A stretch of DNA of 64,000 nt from JAICSD01 sp035637115 (lineage in GTDB: Bacteria; Acidobacteriota; Vicinamibacteria; Vicinamibacterales; 2-12-FULL-66-21). The stretch is from NCBI GenBank assembly GCA_035637115.1, contig DASPXV010000059.1, forward strand, positions 38,222 through 102,221. The letters run 5' to 3'. Positions 1 to 7,449 of this stretch are shown here, piece by piece. The position numbers and the translations under genes are program-made. A model generated the notes under the pieces. It saw only the letters and a list, made by a program, of their open reading frames with translations, searched no databases and was not told the DNA's origin. Within the stretch, counting starts at the first letter, position 1, and each line of letters opens with the position of its first letter.

Positions 1-1
1 C

Positions 2-1258
2 GTGCGCCTGACGCCTTCCGGCGAGAAGCTCGCGGCGCTGGTCGTGCGGCGTCACCGATTGATCGAGTTGTTCCTGGTAAAAGTGATGGGCATGAGCTGG
101 ACCGAGGTCCACGACGAAGCCGAACTGCTGGAGCACGCGGTGTCGGATCGGCTGATCGAGCGCATCGACGAAATGCTCGGCCGTCCGGAAGCAGATCCAC
201 ACGGCGATCCGATTCCCGACGCGGAGGGAGTACTCGAGCGGCGTCCGTTCGACACACTGCTCACATGCCCGTTGAATGCACCGGTGACGGTGCGGCGCGT
301 GACCGATCAGGACCCGGAGTTCCTGCACTTCGTTGAACGCCGCGATCTGAAGCCGGGCGAGACCGTGGAAGTGATCGAGCGGGATGCGGCAGCGGACAGC
401 GTGCGCGTGCGCGGCCGCAAAGAGCGCGCGATCACGATCGGCGCGCGTGCCGCGTCGAAGGTGCTCGTGCAACTGGCGACGGTCGCCACCATCGTTCTCG
501 CGTTCGCGGCGGCCGGGTTCGCGCAAACGGTGGCGCCGCAGCCGGCAGCGCAACCGTTCCAGATTCTCGACAACTCATTCTTCGTCGAGGAAGCGTTCAA
601 CCAGGAGCGCGGGATCTTCCAGAATATTTTCGGCATGAGGCACGAGGGGGGGGACTGGCAGCTCACGTTTACGCAGGAGTGGCCGGCGCCGGCGCAGCGG
701 CATCAGCTCTCCTACACGGTCGCGGCGGAATCCGTCGGGTCGAAGTCAGGCTTTGGCGATGTCTATCTGAACTACCGGTTCCAGGCGTTGGAGGAAGCCG
801 GCGGACATCCCGCGTTCTCGCCGCGCGTCAGCGTCATCGTTCCATCGGGACGGCAGTCAACAGGCGCCGGCGAAGGCGGACTGCAGGTGAATCTCCCGTT
901 CAGCAAGCAGCACGGCGACGTCTACTTTCACTGGAATGGCGGCTTCACGTGGCTGCCGCGCGGCGAGCGCGTCGATCTCGTCTCGCCTACGCTCGCCGGA
1001 AGCGCGATCTACCGACTCAGGCCGATGCTGAATCTGATGCTCGAGTCCGTCCTGGCGTTCGACGCCGATGAGACTTCACCCGGCATCGTCGAACGGACAC
1101 GCGCGTTCACTCTGTCTCCGGGAGTGCGCGGCGGATGGAACGTGGCCAAGGACACGCAGCTGGTTCTTGGCGCGGCACTGCCGATCACACGCGTCAGTGG
1201 TGACGCGTCGGTCGGCGTGTTCGGGTACGTGTCGTACGAATTACCGTTCGTGAAGTGA
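2..1258 (+). CDS. DtxR/MntR-type metal regulator (5' truncated) fused in frame to a secreted beta-barrel-like protein
   Basis: The window opens inside this gene; the N-terminal winged helix of the regulator lies upstream and is not visible. Residues 1-60 match the DtxR dimerisation/metal domain (LTPSGEKLAALVVRRHRLIE) and about 75-155 the FeoA/SH3-like C-terminal domain, ending at ITIGARAASKVLVQLA. With no stop codon the frame continues into a signal-peptide-like stretch (ATIVLAFAAAGFAQT, about 160-175) and some 240 residues of alternating beta strands that look like an outer-membrane channel ('transporter' family). Such regulators are cytoplasmic, so one polypeptide with both parts makes little sense. 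The second half probably has its own start (see 457-469). The 3' end overlaps convergent queD by 18 bp. Confidence 0.7.
   Translation: MRLTPSGEKLAALVVRRHRLIELFLVKVMGMSWTEVHDEAELLEHAVSDRLIERIDEMLGRPEADPHGDPIPDAEGVLERRPFDTLLTCPLNAPVTVRRVTDQDPEFLHFVERRDLKPGETVEVIERDAAADSVRVRGRKERAITIGARAASKVLVQLATVATIVLAFAAAGFAQTVAPQPAAQPFQILDNSFFVEEAFNQERGIFQNIFGMRHEGGDWQLTFTQEWPAPAQRHQLSYTVAAESVGSKSGFGDVYLNYRFQALEEAGGHPAFSPRVSVIVPSGRQSTGAGEGGLQVNLPFSKQHGDVYFHWNGGFTWLPRGERVDLVSPTLAGSAIYRLRPMLNLMLESVLAFDADETSPGIVERTRAFTLSPGVRGGWNVAKDTQLVLGAALPITRVSGDASVGVFGYVSYELPFVK
457..469 (+). promoter_or_regulatory. Candidate internal ribosome binding site and GTG start for the secreted beta-barrel part
   Basis: GAAGG at 457-461 lies 5 nt before an in-frame GTG at 467. 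Starting there gives a 263-residue protein that begins directly with a signal peptide (hydrophobic core, then AGFAQT). This would let the exported protein be made separately from the DtxR-like regulator without a frame change. It is a reading of the sequence, not proof. Confidence 0.4.
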
Positions 1259-1651
1259 GTACGTCGCGACGGACGTCGGGGTTTCCCAGACTCTAACGGA
1301 CTGAATGTCCACACCGAGCTCGCGCCCGTTGTCGAAAATCAGTTTCGCGATGCGCTCGACGGTGGGATTACTCTCGAGCAGGTACATCGGTTCGCCGAGC
1401 TTCCGCAGCGGCTCGACGAGCGGATCGTCCTGGCGCAGAATCATCTTGTGGTCGAGTTCGCGATCGATCCAGCCTTTGACGATCCGCTTGATGTCGCTGA
1501 AGTCGACCACCATGTTGCGATTGTCGAGGCTGTCGGTCCGCACGTCGATTTCGACGGACGCATTGTGACCGTGCGGATGCTTGCACACGCCGTCATAGTC
1601 GAGCAGGCGGTGTCCGTAGCAGAACTCGATGCGCTTGGTCACGAGGTACAT
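1241..1651 (-). CDS. queD: 6-pyruvoyl-tetrahydropterin synthase / 6-carboxytetrahydropterin synthase QueD
   Basis: 136 residues, normal length for QueD/PTPS. FCYGHRLLDYDGVCKHPHGHN contains the zinc-binding histidines and the reactive-site cysteine just before HPHGH. DFSDIK, LDHKMIL and ESNPTVERIAKLIF are further family signatures. QueD converts 7,8-dihydroneopterin triphosphate to 6-carboxy-tetrahydropterin in the cytoplasm, an early step of preQ0/queuosine synthesis. The neighbour queC acts later in the same pathway, which supports this over a eukaryote-like PTPS role. Its ATG shares the palindrome CATG (1649-1652) with the queC start on the other strand. Confidence 0.9.
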   Translation of the reverse strand: MYLVTKRIEFCYGHRLLDYDGVCKHPHGHNASVEIDVRTDSLDNRNMVVDFSDIKRIVKGWIDRELDHKMILRQDDPLVEPLRKLGEPMYLLESNPTVERIAKLIFDNGRELGVDIQSVRVWETPTSVATYSLHER

Positions 1652-2348
1652 GTCTCACGAGTATAAAGCCACCGGCGTGCTGTTTTCCGGCGGGCTCGAC
1701 AGTGCAGTGCTCGCTGCACAAGCGGCACGTGAAGGTGCGGTGCGCACGCTGTACATCAGCGTCGGCTTCGCGTGGGAGGCGGAAGAACGCGCGATGGCCG
1801 CGCGGCTTTTCTCGCGGCCGCCGTTCGCCGGCCACGTCGATCCTCCGGTCGAACTCGCCTTCGATATGCGTGACGTCTTCCCGCCCGACTACTGGGCGGT
1901 CCGGGGTGTCGCGCCGGCATTCGATACACCGGATGAAGACGTGTACCTCCATGGACGGAACATCATCCTGCTCTCGAAAGCCGCGGTATACATGGCGGCA
2001 GCGTTGTCGAAGCAGCACGTTCGCGTCATGCGGCTGCTGATGGGGCAGCTCGCCGGCAATCCCTTCCCTGATGCCACGCCGGCATTCCTCGCCGCCACAG
2101 CCACCTCGCTTTCGCTCGGATTGTCGATGTCGATCGAGGTGGCGACGCCGTTCGCGTCGCTGAGCAAGGCGGATGTGATCCGTCGAGGCGTGGAGCTCGG
2201 CGTGCCGCTGGAGCTCACGCTGTCGTGCATGCAGCCACGCGGGGGATTGCACTGCGGCCGCTGCAGCAAATGCAGAGAGCGGCGCGACGCCTTCAGGCAG
2301 GCAGGTGTGATCGATCCGACGCGGTACGAGAGCGCGCCGATCCGCTGA
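1650..2348 (+). CDS. queC: 7-cyano-7-deazaguanine synthase QueC
   Basis: 232 residues. The PP-loop SGGLDS near residue 13 binds ATP; the C-terminal SCMQPRGGLHCGRCSKCRE (CX9CGxCxxC) is the family zinc site. QueC makes preQ0 from 7-carboxy-7-deazaguanine, ammonia and ATP. I chose the ATG at 1650 because the protein then begins directly before the PP-loop strand; GAGG lies 3 nt upstream. An ATG at 1629 in the same frame would add seven residues and overlap queD. No other queuosine gene is seen nearby. Confidence 0.9.
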   Translation: MSHEYKATGVLFSGGLDSAVLAAQAAREGAVRTLYISVGFAWEAEERAMAARLFSRPPFAGHVDPPVELAFDMRDVFPPDYWAVRGVAPAFDTPDEDVYLHGRNIILLSKAAVYMAAALSKQHVRVMRLLMGQLAGNPFPDATPAFLAATATSLSLGLSMSIEVATPFASLSKADVIRRGVELGVPLELTLSCMQPRGGLHCGRCSKCRERRDAFRQAGVIDPTRYESAPIR

Positions 2349-2353
2349 GCGTG

Positions 2354-3241
2354 CTAACTGACCTTCAGGTGAATGCCGCCGTCGCCGGTCCGGATCGTGA
2401 GCGTCTTGCCTCCGGCACCGAGCGTGCCGCGCAGAGTACGGCGCTCTGATTCACTGTTCTCGTTCTGGATCTTCAGATCGTTTCTGATCGTTCCGTCGCC
2501 GGTATGCGCGTCGAGCTGCGCCCCGAAGTCTGTTGGCAGGTAGAGCACGATGCCACCGTCTCCGGTAACCAGCGACCAGTCTGCGTTCATCACGGTGCCC
2601 GGCTCCGCGCGAAACGTGATCGCGCCGTCACCGGTGTGCAGCTTCACGCCGCCCAGTTTTCCAGCAACGCTGACGCTGCCGTCGCCGGTATCGATATTGA
2701 CGTCTCCTTCGGCGTTGTCGATGGTGACCGAGCCGTCGCCGGTCGCGATCGTCATCTGTCCCGCGACTTCGCTCGCGCGGATGCTGCCATCGCCGGTCCG
2801 CAGATCCAGCCGTCCGCGGACGCGCTCGATACGGATTGCGCCGTCGCCACTCCGCGCCGTCACGTGACCGTCGCGCGGCATCGTGACAATCAGGCTCGCC
2901 GTGGGCGACATCCGACCGATGCCCAGCAGCACCATGTCCTTCGGCGGGCGCTTCACTTCAATCTCGATGCGGTCCCCGTCTTGTTTCGTTTCGATCTTCA
3001 GCTCGTCGATCGCTTCCTGCGTCGGCCCGCGCTTCTCGATCTCGACGAGCACGGTCTTCGTGTCCGCGGAGCGGATCTGGATCGATCCGTCGAACGTCGT
3101 GAGCTTCAGCTCAGGCGTTCCTGTAATCGTGAAGCGCTTCTCATCGCGCGCGATGTGTCCCTGGGAGTCGACGACGACGCAGCCGCCCAACGCGAGCGGC
3201 AGGAGCGCTGCCGCGCAGACAGCGGGGAGTACAGATTTCAT
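2354..3241 (-). CDS. DUF4097-family beta-helix lipoprotein
   Basis: 295 residues from MKSVLPAVCAAA; AGGA sits 6 nt upstream of this ATG. The N-terminus is a lipoprotein signal with lipobox LALGGC, so the mature protein starts at Cys and is membrane anchored. From about residue 120 it is a stack of strands marked by repeated GDGSI/GDGAI turns spaced about 20 residues apart, as in DUF4097 'adhesin' proteins with a right-handed beta-helix. The function of the family is not established. It is the last gene of the minus-strand nagA operon, 8 bp after nagA. Confidence 0.75.
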   Translation of the reverse strand: MKSVLPAVCAAALLPLALGGCVVVDSQGHIARDEKRFTITGTPELKLTTFDGSIQIRSADTKTVLVEIEKRGPTQEAIDELKIETKQDGDRIEIEVKRPPKDMVLLGIGRMSPTASLIVTMPRDGHVTARSGDGAIRIERVRGRLDLRTGDGSIRASEVAGQMTIATGDGSVTIDNAEGDVNIDTGDGSVSVAGKLGGVKLHTGDGAITFRAEPGTVMNADWSLVTGDGGIVLYLPTDFGAQLDAHTGDGTIRNDLKIQNENSESERRTLRGTLGAGGKTLTIRTGDGGIHLKVS

Positions 3242-3249
3242 ACAGAGTC

Positions 3250-4488
3250 CTACGAAAAAGGGGGTTCTGGAGTTCTGAAGTTCTGCTTTCGTTCCCACGC
3301 GAGAGTGCCCGCGACCCAGGTTTGCACAACGTTCAGGTCGAGATCGAGGATGGCGAGGTCGGCCACGGCACCTGCGGCTACCACCCCGAAGCCCTGCAGC
3401 CCGAGTGCGCGGGCGGGCGTGGTCGCGCAGACGGTGGCGGCGTCGGACAAACTGAGGCCCACCTGCGAAACGAGCTTCGCAAAGGCGCGATCCATCGTCA
3501 GCGAGCTACCCGCGATGGTGCCGTCGTCCAGGTACGCGGCGTCGCGAATCGTGATCGGATAGCCGCCCAGCGTGACCCGCGAACCCTTAGGCAGTCCGGA
3601 GCCGGCGGTGCCATCGGTAATGGCCATGATTCGCTCTGGTCGCTTCGCCGCGAGCGCGGCGCGCATCATCGCGGGATGCACGTGGACGCCGTCGCAGATC
3701 AGCTCCGCGACGACTTCGTCCGACTCGAGGACGGCTCCGGCGAGGCCGGGCACGCGGTGACCGAGCGCCGGCATCCGGTTGAACAGGTGCGTCGCCTGTC
3801 GCGCGCCAGCGCGAATTCCCGCCAGCGCCTGCTCGTAGGTCGCGCCGGAGTGCCCGAGCGACACGTGGTGGCCGTGCGACACGAGGTCGGCGATCAGTTC
3901 GAGCGCGCCATCGAGTTCCGGCGCGAGCGTGACGATCCCGACGTCAGGCCTTGCCGCGGCGATCTCGTCGAGGACTTCAGCGCCGGACCAGGTGCCCTCA
4001 GGCCGCAGTGTGACGCCTCGCAGACATGCGAGCGGCTGCGCCCCCTTGTATTCAGGATTGATGAAATTGCTCTCCAGGTGCGCGGGGAGCACGCGCGCGC
4101 CGCCGGGAGGGCGGGTCGTGCGCGCGAGGCGGACGCCGGCGAGCATCTGTCGCAGCGTCGCGGGATCGCAGGCGATTGACGTCGGACAGAACGCGGTCAC
4201 ACCGTAACGCGGCAAGCGTTCGGCCATCGTGGCGATCGCGCTGCCGCCATCGAGCGCGTCCGTGCCTTCGATGCCGTGCACGTGCACGTCGATGAAGCCA
4301 GGGACTATGTAGTGATCGGGGAAGTCGAGACTGAGAGTGTCCTCGGTGTAGTGGCTTCCGCCTTGAGGCGGAAGATCCTTAGCTTCAGACGAAAGGATTT
4401 CCGCGATTCGATCGCCCTCGAGAACGAGCGTTGCGCCGGCGAGCACGCGATCCGGCAGCACCAGGTCAGCGCCGGACAGGAGGATCAT
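3250..4488 (-). CDS. nagA: N-acetylglucosamine-6-phosphate deacetylase NagA
   Basis: 412 residues, amidohydrolase superfamily. Metal ligands are visible: FIDVHVHG (His69, His71), LPAHLESNFINPEYKG (Glu), LGHSGA, ATHLFN, ICDGVHVHP and the catalytic Asp in AITDGT. It deacetylates GlcNAc-6-P in amino-sugar or murein recycling. The ATG at 4488 overlaps the stop of the upstream ROK kinase (TCAT, 4485-4488), so the two are translationally coupled and kinase then deacetylase makes pathway sense. Oddity: residues about 32-48 are encoded by an interspersed palindromic repeat (4355-4398) inserted in frame before the conserved IVPGFID strand. Confidence 0.88.
   Translation of the reverse strand: MILLSGADLVLPDRVLAGATLVLEGDRIAEILSSEAKDLPPQGGSHYTEDTLSLDFPDHYIVPGFIDVHVHGIEGTDALDGGSAIATMAERLPRYGVTAFCPTSIACDPATLRQMLAGVRLARTTRPPGGARVLPAHLESNFINPEYKGAQPLACLRGVTLRPEGTWSGAEVLDEIAAARPDVGIVTLAPELDGALELIADLVSHGHHVSLGHSGATYEQALAGIRAGARQATHLFNRMPALGHRVPGLAGAVLESDEVVAELICDGVHVHPAMMRAALAAKRPERIMAITDGTAGSGLPKGSRVTLGGYPITIRDAAYLDDGTIAGSSLTMDRAFAKLVSQVGLSLSDAATVCATTPARALGLQGFGVVAAGAVADLAILDLDLNVVQTWVAGTLAWERKQNFRTPEPPFS
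4355..4398 (-). repeat. Interspersed palindromic repeat, copy 1, in frame inside nagA
   Basis: Perfect inverted repeat CTTCCGCC-TTGA-GGCGGAAG at 4355-4374, followed by a second weaker one (ATCCTT 4375-4380 / AAGGAT 4393-4398). The same 8-bp arms recur at 14338-14357 in the other orientation, also inside a gene. The length minus stops allows translation as SSEAKDLPPQGGSHY. It looks like a REP-type element tolerated in coding DNA. Confidence 0.7.
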
Positions 4489-5321
4489 GCCGGCGCGATG
4501 AAAGCGAGACGCGCCGCGCCGATCGCGACCTCGTCGGCGCCAAGTGTGGAAAATTCGACCCGCAGATCGTGCATCGCGTCCGGCGGAAGCCGGCGGGCGC
4601 ACTCCTGGCGGACCGGTTCGAGCATCAGGTCCGCCGCCGCGACGCTGCCGCTGATGATGATGACGTCGGGATCGATCGCGGCCGCAAGGGTCGCGACGGC
4701 CATGCCGATGTATTTGGCGGTGTCGCGCACGACGGAGATTGCGACGCCGTCACCGGTGCGGGCACCTTCGAACACGTGCTGTCCCGTGATCGCGTCGAGC
4801 GATCCCCCCGCTGCTTCGAGGACGCGCGACTGATCGCCCGCCTGGATGCGCCACGAGAGGCGCCGCGCGATTCCGCGCGCGGACACTTCGGCTGCGAGAC
4901 TTCCCAGCCGGCGGTAGTCCTGCCGCTCGACGGGATTGAGCGCGAGCCATGCCGCGGCACCGGCACGGTTATGTGCGCCACCCCACGGCTTTCCGTCGAG
5001 CATGACGCCGGCATAAACCTCGTCGCCGATATGGAGGCAGATGGCGTGCTGCACACCTTGGGCCGCGCCGAGCCACGCTTCGGCGGCGATGGCCGCAGCG
5101 CCGGCAGTGCACCGGGTGATCGACTTGATGCCTGAGACCGCCGTCTTCTCGCCAGGTTCCGCCGAGGCCACACCGGCGCGCTCCGGCGTCTTGGCGCTCA
5201 TGACGGAGCCTGCCGCGTGCGCCGCCGTATCGCCACTGCCGCGGGCGACCACCTGTCCGCGCTCGTCGATAACGACGGCGCGCGCCGGACGTTCCGACAG
5301 GTCAAGACCCAGGCTGAGCAT
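4485..5321 (-). CDS. ROK-family sugar kinase (probable N-acetylglucosamine kinase)
   Basis: 278 residues from MLSLGLDLSERPARAV, an actin-like ATPase fold start; IDPDVIIISGSVAAADLMLEP near the C-terminus is the ROK phosphate-2/adenosine region and DEVAIGAARLA the closing helix. The usual ROK zinc motif CxCGxxGC is not present: the equivalent stretch reads WLALNPVERQDYRRLGSLAA, so substrate-loop structure may differ. Coupling to nagA by a 4-bp overlap suggests it phosphorylates GlcNAc, but substrate is inference. Its 5' end overlaps the upstream DUF5615 gene by 20 bp. Confidence 0.72.
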   Translation of the reverse strand: MLSLGLDLSERPARAVVIDERGQVVARGSGDTAAHAAGSVMSAKTPERAGVASAEPGEKTAVSGIKSITRCTAGAAAIAAEAWLGAAQGVQHAICLHIGDEVYAGVMLDGKPWGGAHNRAGAAAWLALNPVERQDYRRLGSLAAEVSARGIARRLSWRIQAGDQSRVLEAAGGSLDAITGQHVFEGARTGDGVAISVVRDTAKYIGMAVATLAAAIDPDVIIISGSVAAADLMLEPVRQECARRLPPDAMHDLRVEFSTLGADEVAIGAARLAFIAPA

Positions 5322-5724
5322 CGATGTGCCACTCCACCTTGCGCCGCTCGAGCGGCAGCGCACGCGCGTCGGCGGCCCTGAAAAGCTCGCGGTCCATCCG
5401 CGCCAGCAGGCGCCGCAGCCACCGTTCGTCCGGTGCGCAGAACACGATCACGCCGGCCCCTTCGTCGGGCGGAAACTGCCGGTCGTCGAGATAATCGCGG
5501 TCCAGGGTCACGAGCGTGCGCCCAAGCTGCCGCGCCAGGCGGAAATGTTCGATATCGCGCGCGCGGCGGAGATCGTCATGCTCGAGCACGAACAGCACAT
5601 TCCATCCGAGCTTCTCGCGCATGAATGCGACAACGCCGTTGGGCATGTTCGCATCGGCGTACACGCGCGGTCGGTCGGCGACCTGTTCGACGAGCGGTCC
5701 CAGCTCGGACGAAAGCGTTCCCAT
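5302..5724 (-). CDS. DUF5615 (PIN-like) protein
   Basis: 140 residues from MGTLSSELGPL. YADANMPNGVVAFMREKLG holds the first acidic residue of a PIN-like nuclease fold, VLEHDDLRRARDIEHFRLA the second region, and LVTLDRDYLDDRQFP the third (Asp-rich) site, typical of DUF5615/Mut7-C-like proteins. Some members are toxin-like and pair with a DUF433 antitoxin; no DUF433 or other antitoxin gene is next to it here. It lies between the deoxyhypusine-synthase-like gene (43 bp gap) and the ROK gene (20 bp overlap), so it is co-transcribed with metabolic genes. Real role unknown. Confidence 0.65.
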   Translation of the reverse strand: MGTLSSELGPLVEQVADRPRVYADANMPNGVVAFMREKLGWNVLFVLEHDDLRRARDIEHFRLARQLGRTLVTLDRDYLDDRQFPPDEGAGVIVFCAPDERWLRRLLARMDRELFRAADARALPLERRKVEWHIDAQPGS

Positions 5725-5767
5725 TAATACAAGCAGGGCGCAGGACGAAAGCCAGAAGTCCCGGCGA

Positions 5768-6928
5768 TCATCGGTGCCTGTCCACTTCCGCCGGTTCTCT
5801 CGCCGTGTCGGCCTTCGAAGTCTTCGCCGCTTGCGCCTGCCGCAGCAGATCGGCCACAAGCGCGTCGCGCTTGTGCACCAGTTCCCGGCGCTTCCGCCGG
5901 TTGTGCGTCGATCCGACGGCGTATTCGCAGAACAGTGGGAAGGCGATCGTCGAGTCGCAGTAGGCCACGACCGTGTCGGGCAGCACGCCCGGATTCACCT
6001 TGCCCCAGCTGACGGCTTCCGCGGGCGTCGCGCCGGACAGACCGCCCCAGACGACCTGGTCGGTCGTGATCTGGATGAAGTAATCGTTCCCCCCTTTGGG
6101 GATGCCATACACCTCCCAGAGCGTCGGCTGCCCCTGGAGGTAGAAGTTCTTCGGCGATCCGCCGCCCAGGATCACGCAGCCATTCTGCTTGCCGGCGAGA
6201 ATGATCGCGCAAACCTCGTTGACGTCGCGATTCGGATCGATCATCAGCGTGCCGTTGTTCATCAGCTCGTGGTACGCGATGTTCATGCCGATGGAACTGT
6301 CACCTGGCGACGACGTGTAGATCGGCATGCCGCACTGCGCGGCCTTGGCGACCACCGAGTACTCCGCGCATGCGGGATTCTTCTCGAGAAGATCCAGTCC
6401 GAGGCGGTAATGAAATTCCGCGGTCGACATCGTCCCCGATATCTTCGAGCGGACCAGGAAATCGCGGATGTACGAGTCGGTCTCGAGCAGGACGGTCGCC
6501 GGAAACAGGACGTCGTAAATTCGAATGACGCCCTGCTCGTACAGCTCGACGTCGTCCATGAACGGCGAGCCGCGGTGCAGCGAGAAGTTCAGGGCGTAAT
6601 GGAGGTCGTGATACAGGTTCGCGCCCGTGCTGATCATGAAGTCGATCAGTCCGCGCTCCATCATCTCGATGACGCAGCCCCCCAGTCCCGCGGGGGTCAG
6701 AGCGCCGGCAACCGTCAGGCCGACCGTCGTGTCGTTCTCGGGCGCCAGCATCTTGTCGGCGTAGATGTGACACGCTTCGGAGAGGCGCCCGGCGTTGAAT
6801 GCCTGGAATCCGTCGTCGATCAACTGTCTGATGTCGGCGCTGCCCTTTGGCCGGTAGTAACGAATCTGCTTGCCTTGGAGGTATTGAGCGGGTCCGTGAC
6901 CCGGCGATCCGGGCGCCCTATACGGCAT
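5768..6928 (-). CDS. Deoxyhypusine/homospermidine synthase-family protein
   Basis: 386 residues, full length for the family. Visible features: NAD-binding region TVAGALTPAGLGG, ISTGANLYHD, CAIILAGKQNG, GGGSPKN, and the active-site lysine in LSGATPAEAVSWGKVNP. In eukaryotes and archaea this enzyme modifies eIF5A; bacteria have no eIF5A substrate of that kind, and bacterial members are generally linked to spermidine aminobutyl transfer (homospermidine). The start at 6928 follows a 95-bp divergent spacer. It heads the minus-strand operon leading to nagA. Which polyamine it uses cannot be told from sequence. Confidence 0.82.
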   Translation of the reverse strand: MPYRAPGSPGHGPAQYLQGKQIRYYRPKGSADIRQLIDDGFQAFNAGRLSEACHIYADKMLAPENDTTVGLTVAGALTPAGLGGCVIEMMERGLIDFMISTGANLYHDLHYALNFSLHRGSPFMDDVELYEQGVIRIYDVLFPATVLLETDSYIRDFLVRSKISGTMSTAEFHYRLGLDLLEKNPACAEYSVVAKAAQCGMPIYTSSPGDSSIGMNIAYHELMNNGTLMIDPNRDVNEVCAIILAGKQNGCVILGGGSPKNFYLQGQPTLWEVYGIPKGGNDYFIQITTDQVVWGGLSGATPAEAVSWGKVNPGVLPDTVVAYCDSTIAFPLFCEYAVGSTHNRRKRRELVHKRDALVADLLRQAQAAKTSKADTAREPAEVDRHR

Positions 6929-7023
6929 TCTGAGAGAATAGCACCAACCAACCGATAAGACTCTTGACACCGGGCGCCCGCAGGAGCGACTGTTAAGTCG
7001 CTTCCGCGCCGTATTTTGAACGT

Positions 7024-7449
7024 ATGGACGACACGAACACGCTGCTGCTTTGGACGATCGGCGTGGGCGCGATCGGGGTGGCCCTCGTCGGCCTGTGGGT
7101 CTGGTCGCGCGGACGCCGGCTGTCCGGCGAGCACGTGTTCCGTGCGAGCCGCTGGAGCCGCGGGAACCACCTGTTCCCGACACAGGTGGCAGTCACGCCG
7201 GAGAGCGTGGTTCACTACACGCCGCAGTGGTTCGGGCGGCGCGAACACTCGATCCACATGGCGCATGTGGCGTCGGTGGAAGTCGACACGAACCTGTTTT
7301 TTTCGAACGTCGTGATCGAGACGAGCGGCGGATCCGAGCCCGTGCGGTGCCACGGCCACAGAAAGCGTGATGCGGTCGAAATGAAACGGCTGATCAACCA
7401 ATACCAATCGGACTACTACGGCCCCAACCGTCAGCCGAAGAATGTCTAA
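7024..7449 (+). CDS. Small single-pass membrane protein with a PH-like cytoplasmic domain
   Basis: 141 residues: TM helix at about 8-27 (LLLWTIGVGAIGVALVGLWV) followed by WSRGRR, so the C-terminal domain is probably cytoplasmic. The rest is strand-rich (FPTQVAVTPESVVHYTP, SIHMAHVASVEVDTN, NVVIETSGG), resembling bacterial PH-type domains. The last 8 bp overlap the start of the sigma-54 activator, so the two are co-translated and may act together, for instance as membrane sensor and regulator (inference). A TTGACA lies at 6964-6969 upstream but no well-spaced -10 was found. Confidence 0.6.
   Translation: MDDTNTLLLWTIGVGAIGVALVGLWVWSRGRRLSGEHVFRASRWSRGNHLFPTQVAVTPESVVHYTPQWFGRREHSIHMAHVASVEVDTNLFFSNVVIETSGGSEPVRCHGHRKRDAVEMKRLINQYQSDYYGPNRQPKNV

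Noticed and set aside
5302..5724. Toxin of a toxin-antitoxin pair (DUF5615)
   Set aside because: No DUF433 or other small antitoxin gene beside it; it sits inside a metabolic operon.
5516..6958. 480-residue plus-strand frame
   Set aside because: Antisense of the deoxyhypusine-synthase-like and DUF5615 genes, without recognisable domains.
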